DNA of 64,000 bases from Odiellus spinosus (lineage: Eukaryota; Arthropoda; Arachnida; Opiliones; Phalangiidae), in NCBI GenBank assembly GCA_963920705.1, contig OY987228.1, forward strand, positions 14,057,187-14,121,186, in the 5' to 3' direction. The translations under genes were made by a program, and so were the position numbers. The notes beneath the pieces are model-generated. The model was not told the DNA's origin, made no database searches, and worked only from the letters and a program-made list of their open reading frames with translations. Below are positions 49,201-61,264 of the stretch, piece by piece (within the stretch, counting starts at the first letter, position 1; the number at the start of each line of letters is the position of its first letter).

Positions 49201-52200
49201 TTTTCCGTGTGTAGAAATTGACGCACGTATAGCCATACAGCCGCCTATATACTAAGTCCAATAATGCGATTCACCTTTTCCGGATTCCCGCGTATACGTG
49301 GTCATATATACAAGAAGCCTTGGCGTATGGCTATGTAGTCTGAGATCAAGAATATAGGATACGAAGAGGCAGCCAAGGAAGAGATAGATTTTTATTTTCG
49401 ATCTTTTGCTCGTTCTTTTCAACCATTCCTTCTACTATTCGCGCGCGAGAGCCAATTTAACTCCCTAGTTGCGCCCCCTGGAAAGAATCTTCAGGAATCC
49501 ACGAAACCACGTTCTCGTTTTGTTCACTTTTTTTTAGACACGTCGCAAGATCTAGTGGCCACTATTTTTTAATACTATAGGGATTGATAAAAATTTAATG
49601 ATCTTTTTTTTGTTTCTAATAATTGATATAGCGTAATTTCACGATGAAAAACTCGTTAAGGGATAAAAGTCGTAACTTTTAGGTATCAGGTTGGATATAA
49701 ATTCACTCCAGTTACGCGAAATTAGGCGAAACTAAGAGGGCTTGGATATCTTGTTCGTAAGACGGAATCCATTGCTAAAATTTATAAACTTATCTGAAAG
49801 AGAAAGTGAAGCTGTTTCAATTTTTAAGCCTATTTTATTTGCATTCCTTCTTTTAAGATTACGTCTAATAATTCGGTTTAATCATATTTAACTGAAATGA
49901 ACGTACCCTTCCAAATTTTTTAATGATTCCGATATGTGCTGATGTTAATTCAAAAACCATTTTTATATATATATTCGTGTTCAAGTGGAGTTGGCAATGA
50001 TCAATTTCTTCTCTCTAAGATTTAACATTATGTATAAATCCGCCTCAAGCTTTTCTATCATGTCAGTTTCTCTTGAAATTAAGTAAGTCATGAAATATAA
50101 ATCTATGGCCAAATATTCTTAAGATAACATTTAATTAATGATATAAATTCCTGTTAACTAAGCTTTAAGTAATTAAATATTAATGGGTTTCATAATCCCT
50201 TGAAAACTAAGCAACGTAACGTTCAGTATTTAAGATTAAATCTATACAGACGTTTCTAGATGAGATGAACTACGAACCCCCTGTACCCTATGAAATATAA
50301 ACGAAGGAATGTTCCGTATATATAAGGTTTTTAAAAATTTATCATACACGGTAGCTAGCTGGTATTGGTACATAGTGTCCCCTTGACATATATATAGTCC
50401 TATATACAAGGGAATGTAGTTTTGGATTTTATTTCTTTCGGAAACCAAGAAATATTCCCTCTCTTCTGGAAAAGGGAAATCAATTTTCGATCGGGATTTG
50501 TAGGAAAGCTTTGCCTAAGATTTGTCGCCCGAATATTTCTCTCTTTTCCCCCATAGACTACATTAATCCATCGCTACCGGGCTATAGTGAAAAAGGGGGA
50601 TCGTTTATATCAATGAGATACTCGTAGAAAAGGAGTGAGTGAAAAAAAATATCGTAGGAAAGTAATTGATGACCCCTAAAAGTTAAAGCAAGCCGCCCCT
50701 AAAAAAATCACCGAAAATTTCAATTTGAGTTAACTTTATCAAAACGATTGATAACCAAATTCACTGGTAACGACTTTTTTTTTTCGGTATATGTGCTGAG
50801 TGGGATGGTGAAGCTCCAGTAGAACTAAGAGGAATCTTGAGTATAAAGTGTGATAAAGAAGGAGGGTGCGTGCCAGAGGATGGATGGGAAAATCCTTTTC
50901 TTTACAATCTTTCAACTCTTTATTCTCTACTCTAGCGACCCATCATTCTAACTCCGAAACTTCTCCGCCTCCTCGTCCATTTCTGGGACAGAAACTTCTC
51001 AATAATCCTTCCCCAAAAAAGTTTAGGGGTGATGGAGAAAAGACAAGTACAGTTAAGTTCGGACTATCTAACAACTTTCAAGGAAAATTATCGAATGAAT
51101 TTGTTGGAAATATCAAGGTTATTAGCTTCTGGTTTCAATATTTTTCTTCAAACTAAGGGAAAATATGGATCAAATACATATTTCCCTGAGTTTTAAGAAA
51201 ATGAATATGCCAAATTGGAATAGTTTACTATGTTTCAGTGTAAAAAATACCCTAAACCGATTATTTCTGGTTCGTAACTCTGAACGATATCATTTGAAGC
51301 TTTTCTTTAAGATTTTGAGTGCAAAAAAAATTGAAAACTGTGGTTGAAAGGTTGAAATTTACTTTAAAAGTTAGTAAACTGAATAAAAGTGATTAAAGTA
51401 CGAATGAACATATGTTAATTACGCAGAGTTATCTATCGGCTCTAGTGAAAATCGTGGAAAAGAATACAGGACACATTCTAAATCATAAAATCACAGTTTT
51501 TGATGTCCATTACTGGAAATTTTATCCGAACGCTTTTCACTATTATATATCAGATTCTTTGTTTCATGTCATCATCACCGCGAATTCAAAAGTGTGAACT
51601 AAGCTTTTCAAAAAAAAAGGGCTGATAGTTTATGCCTTGCTAGCGCGTTGAAGCCAAAAAATTCAGGGATAGGGTGAAGTTTAGAGATGTGCCCACTCAT
51701 ATACGCCTACATATGTATAAAAAAAGTCGCTGAGCACACTATAGGAAGCTTTCTATCGTTATACAGGCATTCCCCCGCCTAAATCGATAGGCAATTTATC
51801 ACGGCGTACAGCGCTGACAAGCGAATGGTAATGCAATGTTTAAGTAGCCGTTCTTCCTGGAATATAGCGAGCTACCTACCACGTATACTTCCTGCGTGAG
51901 AACAATTTATCGAAACTACTTTATCACCTACGAACCTCAACATTACGTATCAATCCTCCTCGGCTTCCTTCGCTTTGAAAACCTCTCTTTCCTCAGAGCG
52001 AGCCAGACCCCTTGATTCTCTAAAAAGACCTTTCTCAAACAAATTCTACCTTCAAAAGTCCTCTTTTTTTTCTCTTTTTCCATCCTCAGCCTCTCCGAAT
52101 CCCTGATCCTCGCGCTCCCCCAGATGTACTCGGAGCAAACCCCAGAGCGTCGCGCCCCTTATTTCCATCTTGACCCCCTCTAACTTATCCCTAAGCACCC

Positions 52201-53560
52201 ATCCGCCCCTGATCGTACAAGGAGGATCCCCTCTCTCTTACCCGGGCTACTTACGAAATTTTTGGGGACGATGGTTATAAATCTCTCGACTTGATCCGGG
52301 GGTCTGAAACGCGTGAACTCACCCCCTCTCCACTCGCGTTAACGGATTTTTTTCAAGGTTTCAGTAAAAAAAAATATATCAGGTGGAAAAAAAATCCTTT
52401 GAGTGTGAAATATTAGAAGTTGCTGAAGCTTGCTTCTCGAAATTGGCCCTCTTTTTACCACGCCGGAAGGAAGCAGTCGCGCGAGCAAAAATCTCAACAA
52501 AAAATCTAAAAATCTAAAGCGATTTTGGATATAACATAAAGTTTGTTGTATACGCTGTAAATGGGCTCCACTTCTATGTGGTTTTGGACGGGTTAGGAGT
52601 AGGGGTTACATTTTTTGATTGCTATATGTATAATGAAAGAACTCATTTAACTCCAAAATCAAGGAGGTGTTCACATTTGGGGTTCTTCAAGAGGTTATAG
52701 TTCAAATCATAAACTCAACCAATGAAATATAAGTATTTTCAAGGAATTGGTAAAAATACCTTACTTGGATCGTATTCTGAAAAATATACTTTTCATTGGC
52801 TATAATATTTTACCAACCCTAGCTGTTTAATTGACTTTAAATAAAACAACAAAATGACACGTATTATTTCAATGGGCCAAACAAAAAACATAATTGAAAC
52901 ACTATACAACTAGAGTTTAAAAACCTTTCAACTTTATACATTTTCCCCCCGGAGTGTTTTTCCGACGATTCTAAGAATACGAACGTAGGATACTAAAATT
53001 TTTTTCCTTTACTCCTATCTTATCTATCTGTTCCGGGAAATTTGTATCCCTGGACCATCAGTTTTGTTCTTCACATCCTTGGCCCGGAGATTAAGATTAA
53101 AGACTGTGGTATAGAACTGTTTCTCGGAACAATTAAGTGCCCAAGTGGCCGCGTAATATATTGTATTCTTTCTCAGAAACGCAATTTAGAGAGAGAGAGA
53201 GAGAGAGTCTCAGAAACAAGAGAGACGCGCGCGTCCTTTTTGGGTTTTGAAAGAAAACAGACCCCTTCTTCTCTTTAATAAGTAATACTGTAAACAAAAG
53301 CCAGGCGTAAACATCATAGAAAGCGGGTTCTAACTATTGTTTATCAGTCTTGTTTATGCCCGTTACATGTACTCGAGCCGGGCCGTGTTTACATGGTTTC
53401 ATTCCTTTATAACAAATTAACGTAATGTTTTATATGCCGTCCGTTGCTCAAAATTCAGGCACGTATGATCTCGCTAAAGGACAAGTATAATTTAAATTTA
53501 GGTTGTTGGTTAACAATTAAATTGAATTATAATTCACTGAGAGAAACAAAATTAAACCAA
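46220..53560. other. Long non-coding stretch
   Basis: No recognisable exon. Contains a near-duplicate (48178-48306), GA-rich tracts near 49155-49185 and 53190-53208, and otherwise AT-rich unique sequence. It may lie in a long 5' intron of the LHFPL2-like gene or be intergenic. Confidence 0.5.
48178..48306 (+). repeat. 55-bp direct duplication
   Basis: AAATTTTAATTGAATAACTT then TGTTA(A/G)ATTAATT(T/A)GTCTTAGCC occurs twice, followed by TTAGTGGTTAAA both times. Confidence 0.8.
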
Positions 53561-53566
53561 ATTATA

Positions 53567-53800
53567 TCTGACCATTCTGAGTTGTAGTGAAATAATTCTG
53601 ACTATTCTGAGTTGTATAGAGCTAATTATATCAGTCCATTCTTAGTTGTATAGAGCTAATTATATCTGCTCATTCTGAGTTGTATAGAGCTAATTATATC
53701 AGTCCATGCTGAGTTATATAGAGCTAATTATATCAGTCCATTCTGAGTTGTATAGAGCTAATTATATCAGTCCATTCTGAGTTGTATTGAACTAATTAAT
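53567..53800 (+). repeat. 34-bp minisatellite A
   Basis: About seven units of CTGAGTTGTATAGAGCTAAT then TATATCAGTCCATT, with little divergence in the middle units. Edge units are degenerate. Confidence 0.88.
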
Positions 53801-53819
53801 TATATCTGAAGTTGGTCTC

Positions 53820-54680
53820 ATTTTGATTCTCTTATTTACCACTACTAGAATCTGTGGTTAACCTAAATTTAAATGAAACTTGCTCTTTAATAGAGTATAG
53901 CAACGGCTAGCCCTACACTATAAATAGATTGAAGCTGCATGGGTCTTTATCTACAAAACCGTTTCTCGCGTGAGAGAGGGAGAGTGGGAACTTGTTTACA
54001 TTTCTAACCCCGATGTGTGCACCCTCTGACTAGAGCTATGTACTCGGCTATATATCTGTATGGGTATCGAGGCCGGTTTAGGAATGGTCCGGAATTTAAG
54101 GCATTCTACCCCCATTAGGGCCTCTATATCGCCTACAAGTCTGGGAGAAACTCAGACCAAAAATAGTTTTTACCATAATTTCAGTAGAGAGAGGCCTCGG
54201 TACAGGGGCAACAGCCCGCGGGAGGGAAAACCTTTGACTCTTAATTTAAAGGGAATATGATACACGTTCCTAAAAAATAGAAATAGGCTTAGTAAAGAAT
54301 CTCAAATATGTTTAAATCTTTCGCGTAACGTTGATATTCTGAGGAATGACTCAACGATACTATAGCTGTATTTCAAATTTGGCTTGACGACAATGCGTCA
54401 TTGACAATTGGGTATCACGTTTATAGGCTAATAATCCTCCATGAATGAGCGCCATTACATAAAGATTGGAATTAACAGCGCTTTAGCGGAAATCTCATTC
54501 CCATAAAGTGCTCTTCCATGCAACCCAAATGTAATTTCGCTCAAATTGTACTGAGCTCCGTTTATTTTTTATCAACGTCCTTAAAACGTTCAATTCGAAT
54601 CATAATTACGTTAACAATAAACTGGTTTAATTTAGGCTTATCGATTTAAACGGTGAATTTAAGTTTAATAAACTTATAAA
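53820..54680. other. Non-coding, nothing recognised
   Basis: Spacer between two minisatellites with no supported gene. Confidence 0.45.
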
Positions 54681-54689
54681 AATAGTTAT

Positions 54690-54895
54690 ATGCTTGGTTT
54701 AAACAATCACTCGATATTAGGCTTAGAGCTGTTTCTACAATCACTAGGTGTTAGGCTTAGAGCTGTTTCTACAATCACTAGGTGTTAGGCTTAGAGCTAA
54801 AATCACTCGGTGTTAGACTTAGATCTGTTTCTACAATGACTCGATGTTAGGCTTAGAGCTGTTTCTACAATCACTCAATGTTAGACTTGGCGATT
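54690..54895 (+). repeat. 34-bp minisatellite B
   Basis: About six units of TTAGGCTTAGAGCTGTTTCT then ACAATCACTAGGTG; one unit has a deletion (AGAGCTAAAATCACT). The unit length equals that of minisatellite A, but the sequences are unrelated. Confidence 0.86.
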
Positions 54896-55150
54896 TCCAC
54901 AATCAGTTAATGCTCGTCTTATTTATCATTGCGTTATTTTGAATTAAACCGCGAGTCAATATTAGGCCTAACGAATTCTGCAATTAAGCTCAGCAAATCC
55001 AGCAATCAGATAATGTTAAATTTAGCGAATTCCACAAAAGGTTTGAGTTAGGCTTAACAAACTCCGCCAAAAGTTTGAATTAATAGTATCAAGAATTAAA
55101 TTAATTATAATTCAGCCCAATTTCCCCCTTCACTAGGGGGGATAGTATAG

Positions 55151-55354
55151 ACTTTTTGCTGCGCCTTATGAAGGGGGCTGCCATTTTGCCCGTTCCCCTT
55201 AGTTCGTCCCCCCAATCCGCCATTTTGGTAACCCAGAAACGAGTAGGCAGAGCCACTACCACCTCGTTTCTGGGTGACCAAAATGGCGGATTGGGGGTCG
55301 AAACTAAGGGGAACGGGAAAAATGGCAGCCCCCTTCATAAGGCGCGGCAAAAAG
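55151..55354. mobile_element. Near-perfect 94-bp-arm foldback element
   Basis: Arms 55151-55243 and 55262-55354 are reverse complements at about 90% (GCGCCTTATGAAGGGGGCTG, CCCAATCCGCCATTTTGG, ACCCAGAAACGAG), with a loop of about 18 nt. Overlapping frames on both strands encode nearly the same peptide because of this symmetry. No coding capacity inferred. Confidence 0.88.
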
Positions 55355-55359
55355 TATAT

Positions 55360-57460
55360 TGGCCGTCTTATTTCTCAGCTATTAATAGTATATGTATGTT
55401 TCGTCATTCACGTCACGACGATGTAAATTGGAAACCAGAAAGAGTACCGAACTGATTAATTTTAAAGTGTACATAATATTCTAAGAGTAGGAATGGACCA
55501 CAAATATTCTAAAATGAAGTAATTATATATTAAAATGATTAAATTAATTGTTATACAGCGAAAAATATTTCACCTTCCATCCTTCGCTTGCTTCTTTGAT
55601 CTTTTCTAAGAAGAAAAGAGGCAAAAATAAGTATTTTAGCGTTAAATCGCGATAAAAGAAGAGGCAGCTAAGAAATTAAGACACTCTTTGTGATGAGGAT
55701 ACGCGGTGTTTACTACACGGGTAATAACCGCTTTCCTGCAGGGATAACTTAAAACGAGTTGGGCTCCTGCCCCTGCCGTTCTTTCGACGTCTTTCTTTTC
55801 CACCCAGATAGCCGCGTATTCTCGTACACCAGAAATCCCCAAGAGTATAATATTGAAATGAAGCCTCACTTACAGCTTCCCTTGTACTATAAAAGAAAAA
55901 GAGCGGGATTTATTTTTTTCCTCGCAGGCTAGCAAAGCCTCAAACCCGCGCGGCTAAAAGAAGGTTTGCTTTTAGCTCGATGAATTTCGATATACTCTTG
56001 TTCAAATTAAGTTAGGGAAGACTACTTTCTTCCCATTATGATTTAACATTGTATATCAAGCCGCCTATAGCATCGACCATTACTCCCAACTCCCTCTAAA
56101 CACAAATATAGCTAAGGGAAGATAGCGTTTTATCTTTAGCCTCGGATCTGCTTAATGTATTTGGGAAAGTAGTCGTTCGCGAAGAACCCATTTAATAAAG
56201 AAATATGTGAGAAAACGAGAGGAAATCCGGAGAAAAGAAGATAATAGTATTACCACGAAATCGCCATTTAAACCGCGTTAAATCGAAGTTCGCGCGTCAC
56301 CACCGGGGATTGGCTTGTTTGTTTGCTTTTGCGAGCTCTAGATTTGAATTAAGAGGATGATAAGGATGAAAAGAAAAAAATGCAATTTGCGAAGGATTTA
56401 ATATTTGATTTATTCCCACGAGGGTTTTTTCCGAGGATCTTAGGGTTGGGTTGAAATTAATGAATATTTATATATAAACGCGAATGTAATTGTGTTTTTT
56501 TTTTTCTCCTTCTTCTTCTCTCTCGCTCTCTTTAAATTCATCTTGTAGTTCGCGGTAAGAAATATCTCGGGGCCCTTTTTATATAAACGAAATTACTTGG
56601 CTATTCTTTTTGGGGAATTGGAATCCTCTTTAATATTAATAAATATTCATTTTTGGCGGACCATTTCTCCGCGCTCGCCGGTCGGGATGGAATTCTTTTC
56701 CGTGCGCGGAACTTTTCCTCATTTTTGCGTCTTCCCATCCATCTCGCGAGGGGTTGAAGGGAAATTTCGAGAGAGAGTGGAATTTTTCTTCTTTCATTCA
56801 CTTTATCAACTGGTTATTTATTCTACCTTCCTTAATATTCGACGTTTCATCTTTTCTCTCTCTCTCTCTTTCGCTTTTCGTTCTCTCGTCCGGCCGAGAG
56901 ATTCTAATCCCTTTCTAGTAGTACACGCTAGTATAACACGAGGAGTTATCTTGTTAAATTTGCATGTTTTTCTACTATTCTTTTTCTATAGTTATCTTTC
57001 TCTTCTTTTCTGATCGTCTCTTTGTTCATTCCCCATCTCCACCATCTTCCCCATCTTCATCATTTCTAGATCAAGATAAGCTTCGTTTCTTCGGCTCTTG
57101 TTCTTACTCGGGCTTCTCCTTCCTCTCAAGGGTTACATTATTAACGCGAAGTCACCGCTCTTTTTCTCTCGTGAGGCGCATTACGCGTGGGTGGGTTTTG
57201 TACCAAGGGACACAGATGAATTGGGATACATTTATATCTATAGAGAAACCAAATGTGATTTTCTTTTCTTTTTTTTTTTTTTCATATATTATTGATTTTT
57301 AAATTCAAATTGCGAATTTAATTTTAAATATATTGAGATTTCAAAGTTAGAATGCAACTTAACAACGATTCCTTATCGTTTAAATAGATAAGCAGTAAAA
57401 AAATTGCAAACCAATATTAAACTAGAAATTTAAAAAATTAATTCACGGCTATCTTGAACT
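55360..57460. other. Non-coding, pyrimidine-rich in part
   Basis: TTTTC/TCTC-rich stretch (56490-57300) produces long Phe/Ser/Leu frames on the plus strand; no domain recognised. Confidence 0.5.
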
Positions 57461-57467
57461 TCCCATA

Positions 57468-57520
57468 TAATATAACTTCCCATCGACCAATGTTATTGGT
57501 CGATAGTCCTTATATGGGGA
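57468..57520. repeat. Small hairpin
   Basis: ATCGACCAAT GTT ATTGGTCGAT forms a perfect 10-bp stem with outer imperfect pairing (CCCATATAA against TTATATGGGG). Confidence 0.7.
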
Positions 57521-57540
57521 GTACAGGATCGCCATGAATC

Positions 57541-59475
57541 CAGCTAAGCCTATTTTCTGTGTAAGTTTTAAATTTATTTCTAGTTTAATATTTGTTGTGG
57601 ATTAGGCCTATTTAAACGATAAGGAAGCGATAGAAAAGTCACTTGTTGTTAGGTTGCATTCTCCCTTTAAGAGATTTTATATAATTTGTAAATTGAGTAA
57701 ATATATACGTTGATAAACTACTTGAAGTTTGTACTTTCTACAATGCTTGCTTACGTTAACTTCACTGATATGTTTTTGCTTGCTTGTTTGTTTTGGAAAC
57801 TTTAGCCTCGTACTCTCGTAAAAGCAGTTTGTGAACGTTCTGCTGTTGTGCTTTTATTTTTTACTAGATTTGATCATGGCGTTATTTCGATTCTGCTTTC
57901 GCCGTTTTGTAAACAAAAACGTATAGTTGATAGTTTTTATCTCGAAGCTTCGGTCACGCGATCTTCGCAATTTCAGAATGTCGTCAAAATTAACAAATGT
58001 ATAGATCAATATACTCGTACGCTTTCAAAATACAAATTTCGTCTGGTTTGAAACGAAATAGAAAATACAACAAATGTTTTATTTATAGTTCGGCATAAAG
58101 GTCAATGAACCCAAAAAGTTCATAAAGTATAAATATGAAAGCTTTTCTAGGTATTTGTCTAATCACAGTGAATCTGTTAAAAGGTTTAACGTTAAATTAT
58201 ACCAATTAATTATTTATACATTCTGTTATTATTATAAGTGTTATTTCTCCTATATTTTCCTATAAATTGGCCTCTGAATTTCCTTTTTTTTTTTCCTATA
58301 AAAAATTCAAGACATTTCTCTGACCACCCTGAAACTTTAGCTACGTTCACACTAGGTACTTTGCAACCATTTTAAAACCATTTTGAATATAAAATGAAAC
58401 TTTTCGAGGTAATACTTATCTTTACTGATGAAATACTAATGAAGCTGGCACGAAAAGTTCACAGTTTTTTATCCATAACGGTTTCAAATATCTAATGTTA
58501 AAAGCTGAGGCGGAATGCTGTTAAATCTCATAGAGACAAAAAGTAGTCTTAAAATCAATTCTTCTTGAATACGAATTAGAACCATAAAGAGTCACATCCC
58601 ACCACCAGCATCAGCATCGTACAATTCTGAAATTAGGAATTAGCAATACGAGGCCGTAGTTACTAATTAGCGTATATTGAGAAACCCACAAAGTCCCCCG
58701 CCGCTCGCGCACTTAATTAAACTCGAGGTATATACGTCTACAGTATATCCTATCAACTAACTGACACTAAATTAACCGAACTCTCTCGCTTCATTTGGCG
58801 CTTAATTTTAGACGGCCGCTAAGCCTTATCGAAATCCCACTTTAATTTCTTTCTTCAATCTACCCCCAACCTCTGTACGGTCTGTCTCCCGGTTTTAAAA
58901 AAACCTCAATTTGCTCATCAGTTATTCAAAGTAGAAAAAAGCTAGGCAACTTTCTTGTCTACGTGGTTTAAACATAGCGTATTTTTCCGCCATAGTATCG
59001 ACGTTTACGCATTTTCCGATTGTAGAGAAACAAAGGGAGCTTGGACAGGGAAGGGGGACAGAATTGCCTTTTTCCATTTGAATAAAAATCCCAGTCAAGC
59101 TCGGTTGGGGAGAAAAAGAGAGAGGTTTTTGGTTAAAGAGGCCCGGCGGGGCATTAAAGCTCACCGGGAGCCAGAAAACAGCGTAAAGAAAAAGCAATTA
59201 AAATTAGAATGGGCCAAAGCTACGGATTTTATATTAAAATGGTCTTTTTTTGGGCAAGAAGAATCTTTCGCAGCAAAATTGAGTTCCATTTTAAGGCCTC
59301 TCTGAATTTAAATAAACTCGGAGAACTAGTTAATTTAGAGAAAGACTCAATTATGCCATTCTCTTATCCTTAATTTCAAACTTAACTTGATGTTATTGAA
59401 GGTCTATAAATTTGAAATTTATATTCATATTTGTGCATTATTGAAATTATTTATAATTAGAATGTGGTGTAATAC
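57541..59475. other. Non-coding, repeat fragments
   Basis: Carries a dispersed repeat L fragment (58503-58570, GCTGAGGCGGAATGCTGTTA...) and a TACGTTCACAC...CTTTGCAACCATTTT fragment near 58343. Frames at 58922-59305 have no recognisable domain. Confidence 0.45.
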
Positions 59476-59655
59476 GTGTAGTTTTCTATAAAGGGGCAAA
59501 AGAAAATTCAACCCCTTTCATAGCAGTGTTGCTAGAAGCTTGTGAGCGAAGATAAGAGCAGATCATTTCCAAAACTGAACTGCTTCAATTTGCGCTCATA
59601 AGAGGTTGGCAAACCTGAGGGAACAGCATTTACCCTCTTTAGTGAAAACTATGTA
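59476..59655 (+). mobile_element. TA-flanked MITE, copy 4
   Basis: GTAGTTTTCTATAAAGGGGC at the left and CCCTCTTTAGTGAAAACTATG then TA at the right; interior aligns with 7379-7576 (GCTTGTGAGCGAAG, AACTGAACTGCTTC, AGAGGTTGGCAA). Confidence 0.8.
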
Positions 59656-59664
59656 TATAGTTCT

Positions 59665-59790
59665 AAAATTACCGTAATTTTGTAAATTACGCCGTACTTA
59701 CGCTTCTAAATGCGAAATATCTCTTTCAACCGCTTCAAAATTCTTATTTCTAACTAAATAACTCCTGCACTCGTGAAAAATGTAATGCTT
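59665..59790 (+). repeat. Dispersed repeat shared with 34.5 kb
   Basis: CTAAAATTACCGTAATTTTG, TGCGAAATATCTCTTTCAAC and CGCTTCAAAATTCTTATTTC align in order with 34485-34620. It starts directly beside the MITE end. Confidence 0.65.
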
Positions 59791-60895
59791 TTCATCATAT
59801 GCTCGACCATTTGACTTTACAAGCGTAACGAAAAACGAGCTATTTCGCTTGATAGTGGAAACCCAGCTTTGATAACCTAAAATTATAAATTTATTTTTCT
59901 TGACAGAATAGGTAAATTAACGAATATCTTTCATTAAAAAGAAATAAATATCTTTAAAAAATTAATTTTAAAACATATTTTCTGGAATTCCTATCTTTTG
60001 AATTCAAGATTTTGCCAATTATAGTAAACATTGAATACTTAAATACTTTCTAGAAACTATATTTCATTCCACATTGATTAGGCAACACATATTAAATTGT
60101 GATATACCCTTTACGATTTGTTGACTTAGAGAAAAAGATATCTATAGCTTTGGGCGCGCTACCAATTCAAGTTAGAATAAACTGTACATAGAAGCTACAT
60201 ACGTATCTCCCGGAATTCATTCCCAGTTTGAAAATAAATTACCATTTGGCGGGACCAATAATTAGGATAGAAGCCCCACTAATGCTTTTTCTGTGAAACC
60301 ATAATGTAGGCGCAACCTTAAAAGCCTTTGAAATCGTATAGAAAAACTATCTTCAAACTTTGGAAATTCTTTCCACCTTAGATTCTGAATAAATATACCA
60401 AATTTTCGTAAGGTTTCCCTTAGATCTCTTAAACTAAATTAAGTTTATTTTTTTATAAACTTTCTCGAGATCTTTTCCTCAAATTTAAGTTAGAGAAACA
60501 TAGCCTAGCTCCTTTTCCTTAATTGTAACATTTCTCGGAAAGACTTTGTGAAAACTCCTTTGGGGCAATCGTATAAAGGGCAAATCTGACAAAATTTCAC
60601 GCACATGGTTATACTTCTATTTAAAGGAACCATCACTGATTTCACATGATAACCTAATTATATATTGGTGTATAACATTTTTTTTAGAAAGGTCGTTAAA
60701 AATTGATTAGAAGTACATTTGTAACATATGATGGAATATAAATATTATAATTATCATCCGATTGGAAGGGATTAAATGAACTGCAGCTGCTTTTCATCAC
60801 CTGCCTTTCCCTAAGTTCAAGAGAAGTTTAAAGAGTGGTAAAAAACTTCTTGCTAAACATGTGAAACTCCAGGAATTTAGTTAGAAAATGGATCA
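59791..60895. other. Non-coding, nothing recognised
   Basis: No supported gene or clear repeat. Confidence 0.45.
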
Positions 60896-60897
60896 CG

Positions 60898-61240
60898 CGA
60901 ATTGATACACAATGTCAAACCTCATAAGTAACAAAAGTAGTTTAGTCAACTCCTCTCGAACATGAGTATATAGGAGTGGAACAAAAAAGTGTCGATTGAA
61001 AAAACGGCAAAATTGTGGTTTTGTGGCTTAAATGGTATGCCTTATTGGGTGCCTTTCTTGTCCAGGGGTTTAGTGGTCTAAGGTTAATCCGTCGTTGGCA
61101 TCTTTGAACATTTTCGAAACCAAAAATGAAAAATACCAAACATTTTACGGTAGCGTAACTTTTATTGAGCCAATGGTCGATTCTCGCGCCTTTTGACACG
61201 TGATATGGTTGCCTACACATAGTATCTTTCACGAAACTAG
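60898..61240 (+). repeat. Dispersed repeat L, longest copy
   Basis: Starts GCGAATTGATACACAATGTC and AAACCTCATAAG, then AAAGTAGTTTAGTCAACTCC, TCGAACATGAGTATA and AATTGTGGTTTTGTGGC. It ends GCGTAACTTTTATTGAGCCA...CACGTGATATGGTTGCCT. The last part matches the extra segment in intron 2 of CAP gene 1 (about 10150-10245). The minus-strand frame of 106 residues here is a by-product. Confidence 0.65.
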
Positions 61241-61264
61241 TTAATTCGGAAAGTCTTACCATTC

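Noticed and set aside
55105..55455. Two similar proteins on opposite strands
   Set aside because: They mirror each other only because the DNA is an inverted repeat.
56597..57302. Long Phe/Ser/Leu-rich plus-strand frames
   Set aside because: They arise from a pyrimidine-rich tract and have no domain.
60942..61262. Minus-strand 106-residue frame
   Set aside because: Falls inside a dispersed repeat with other copies that lack this frame.
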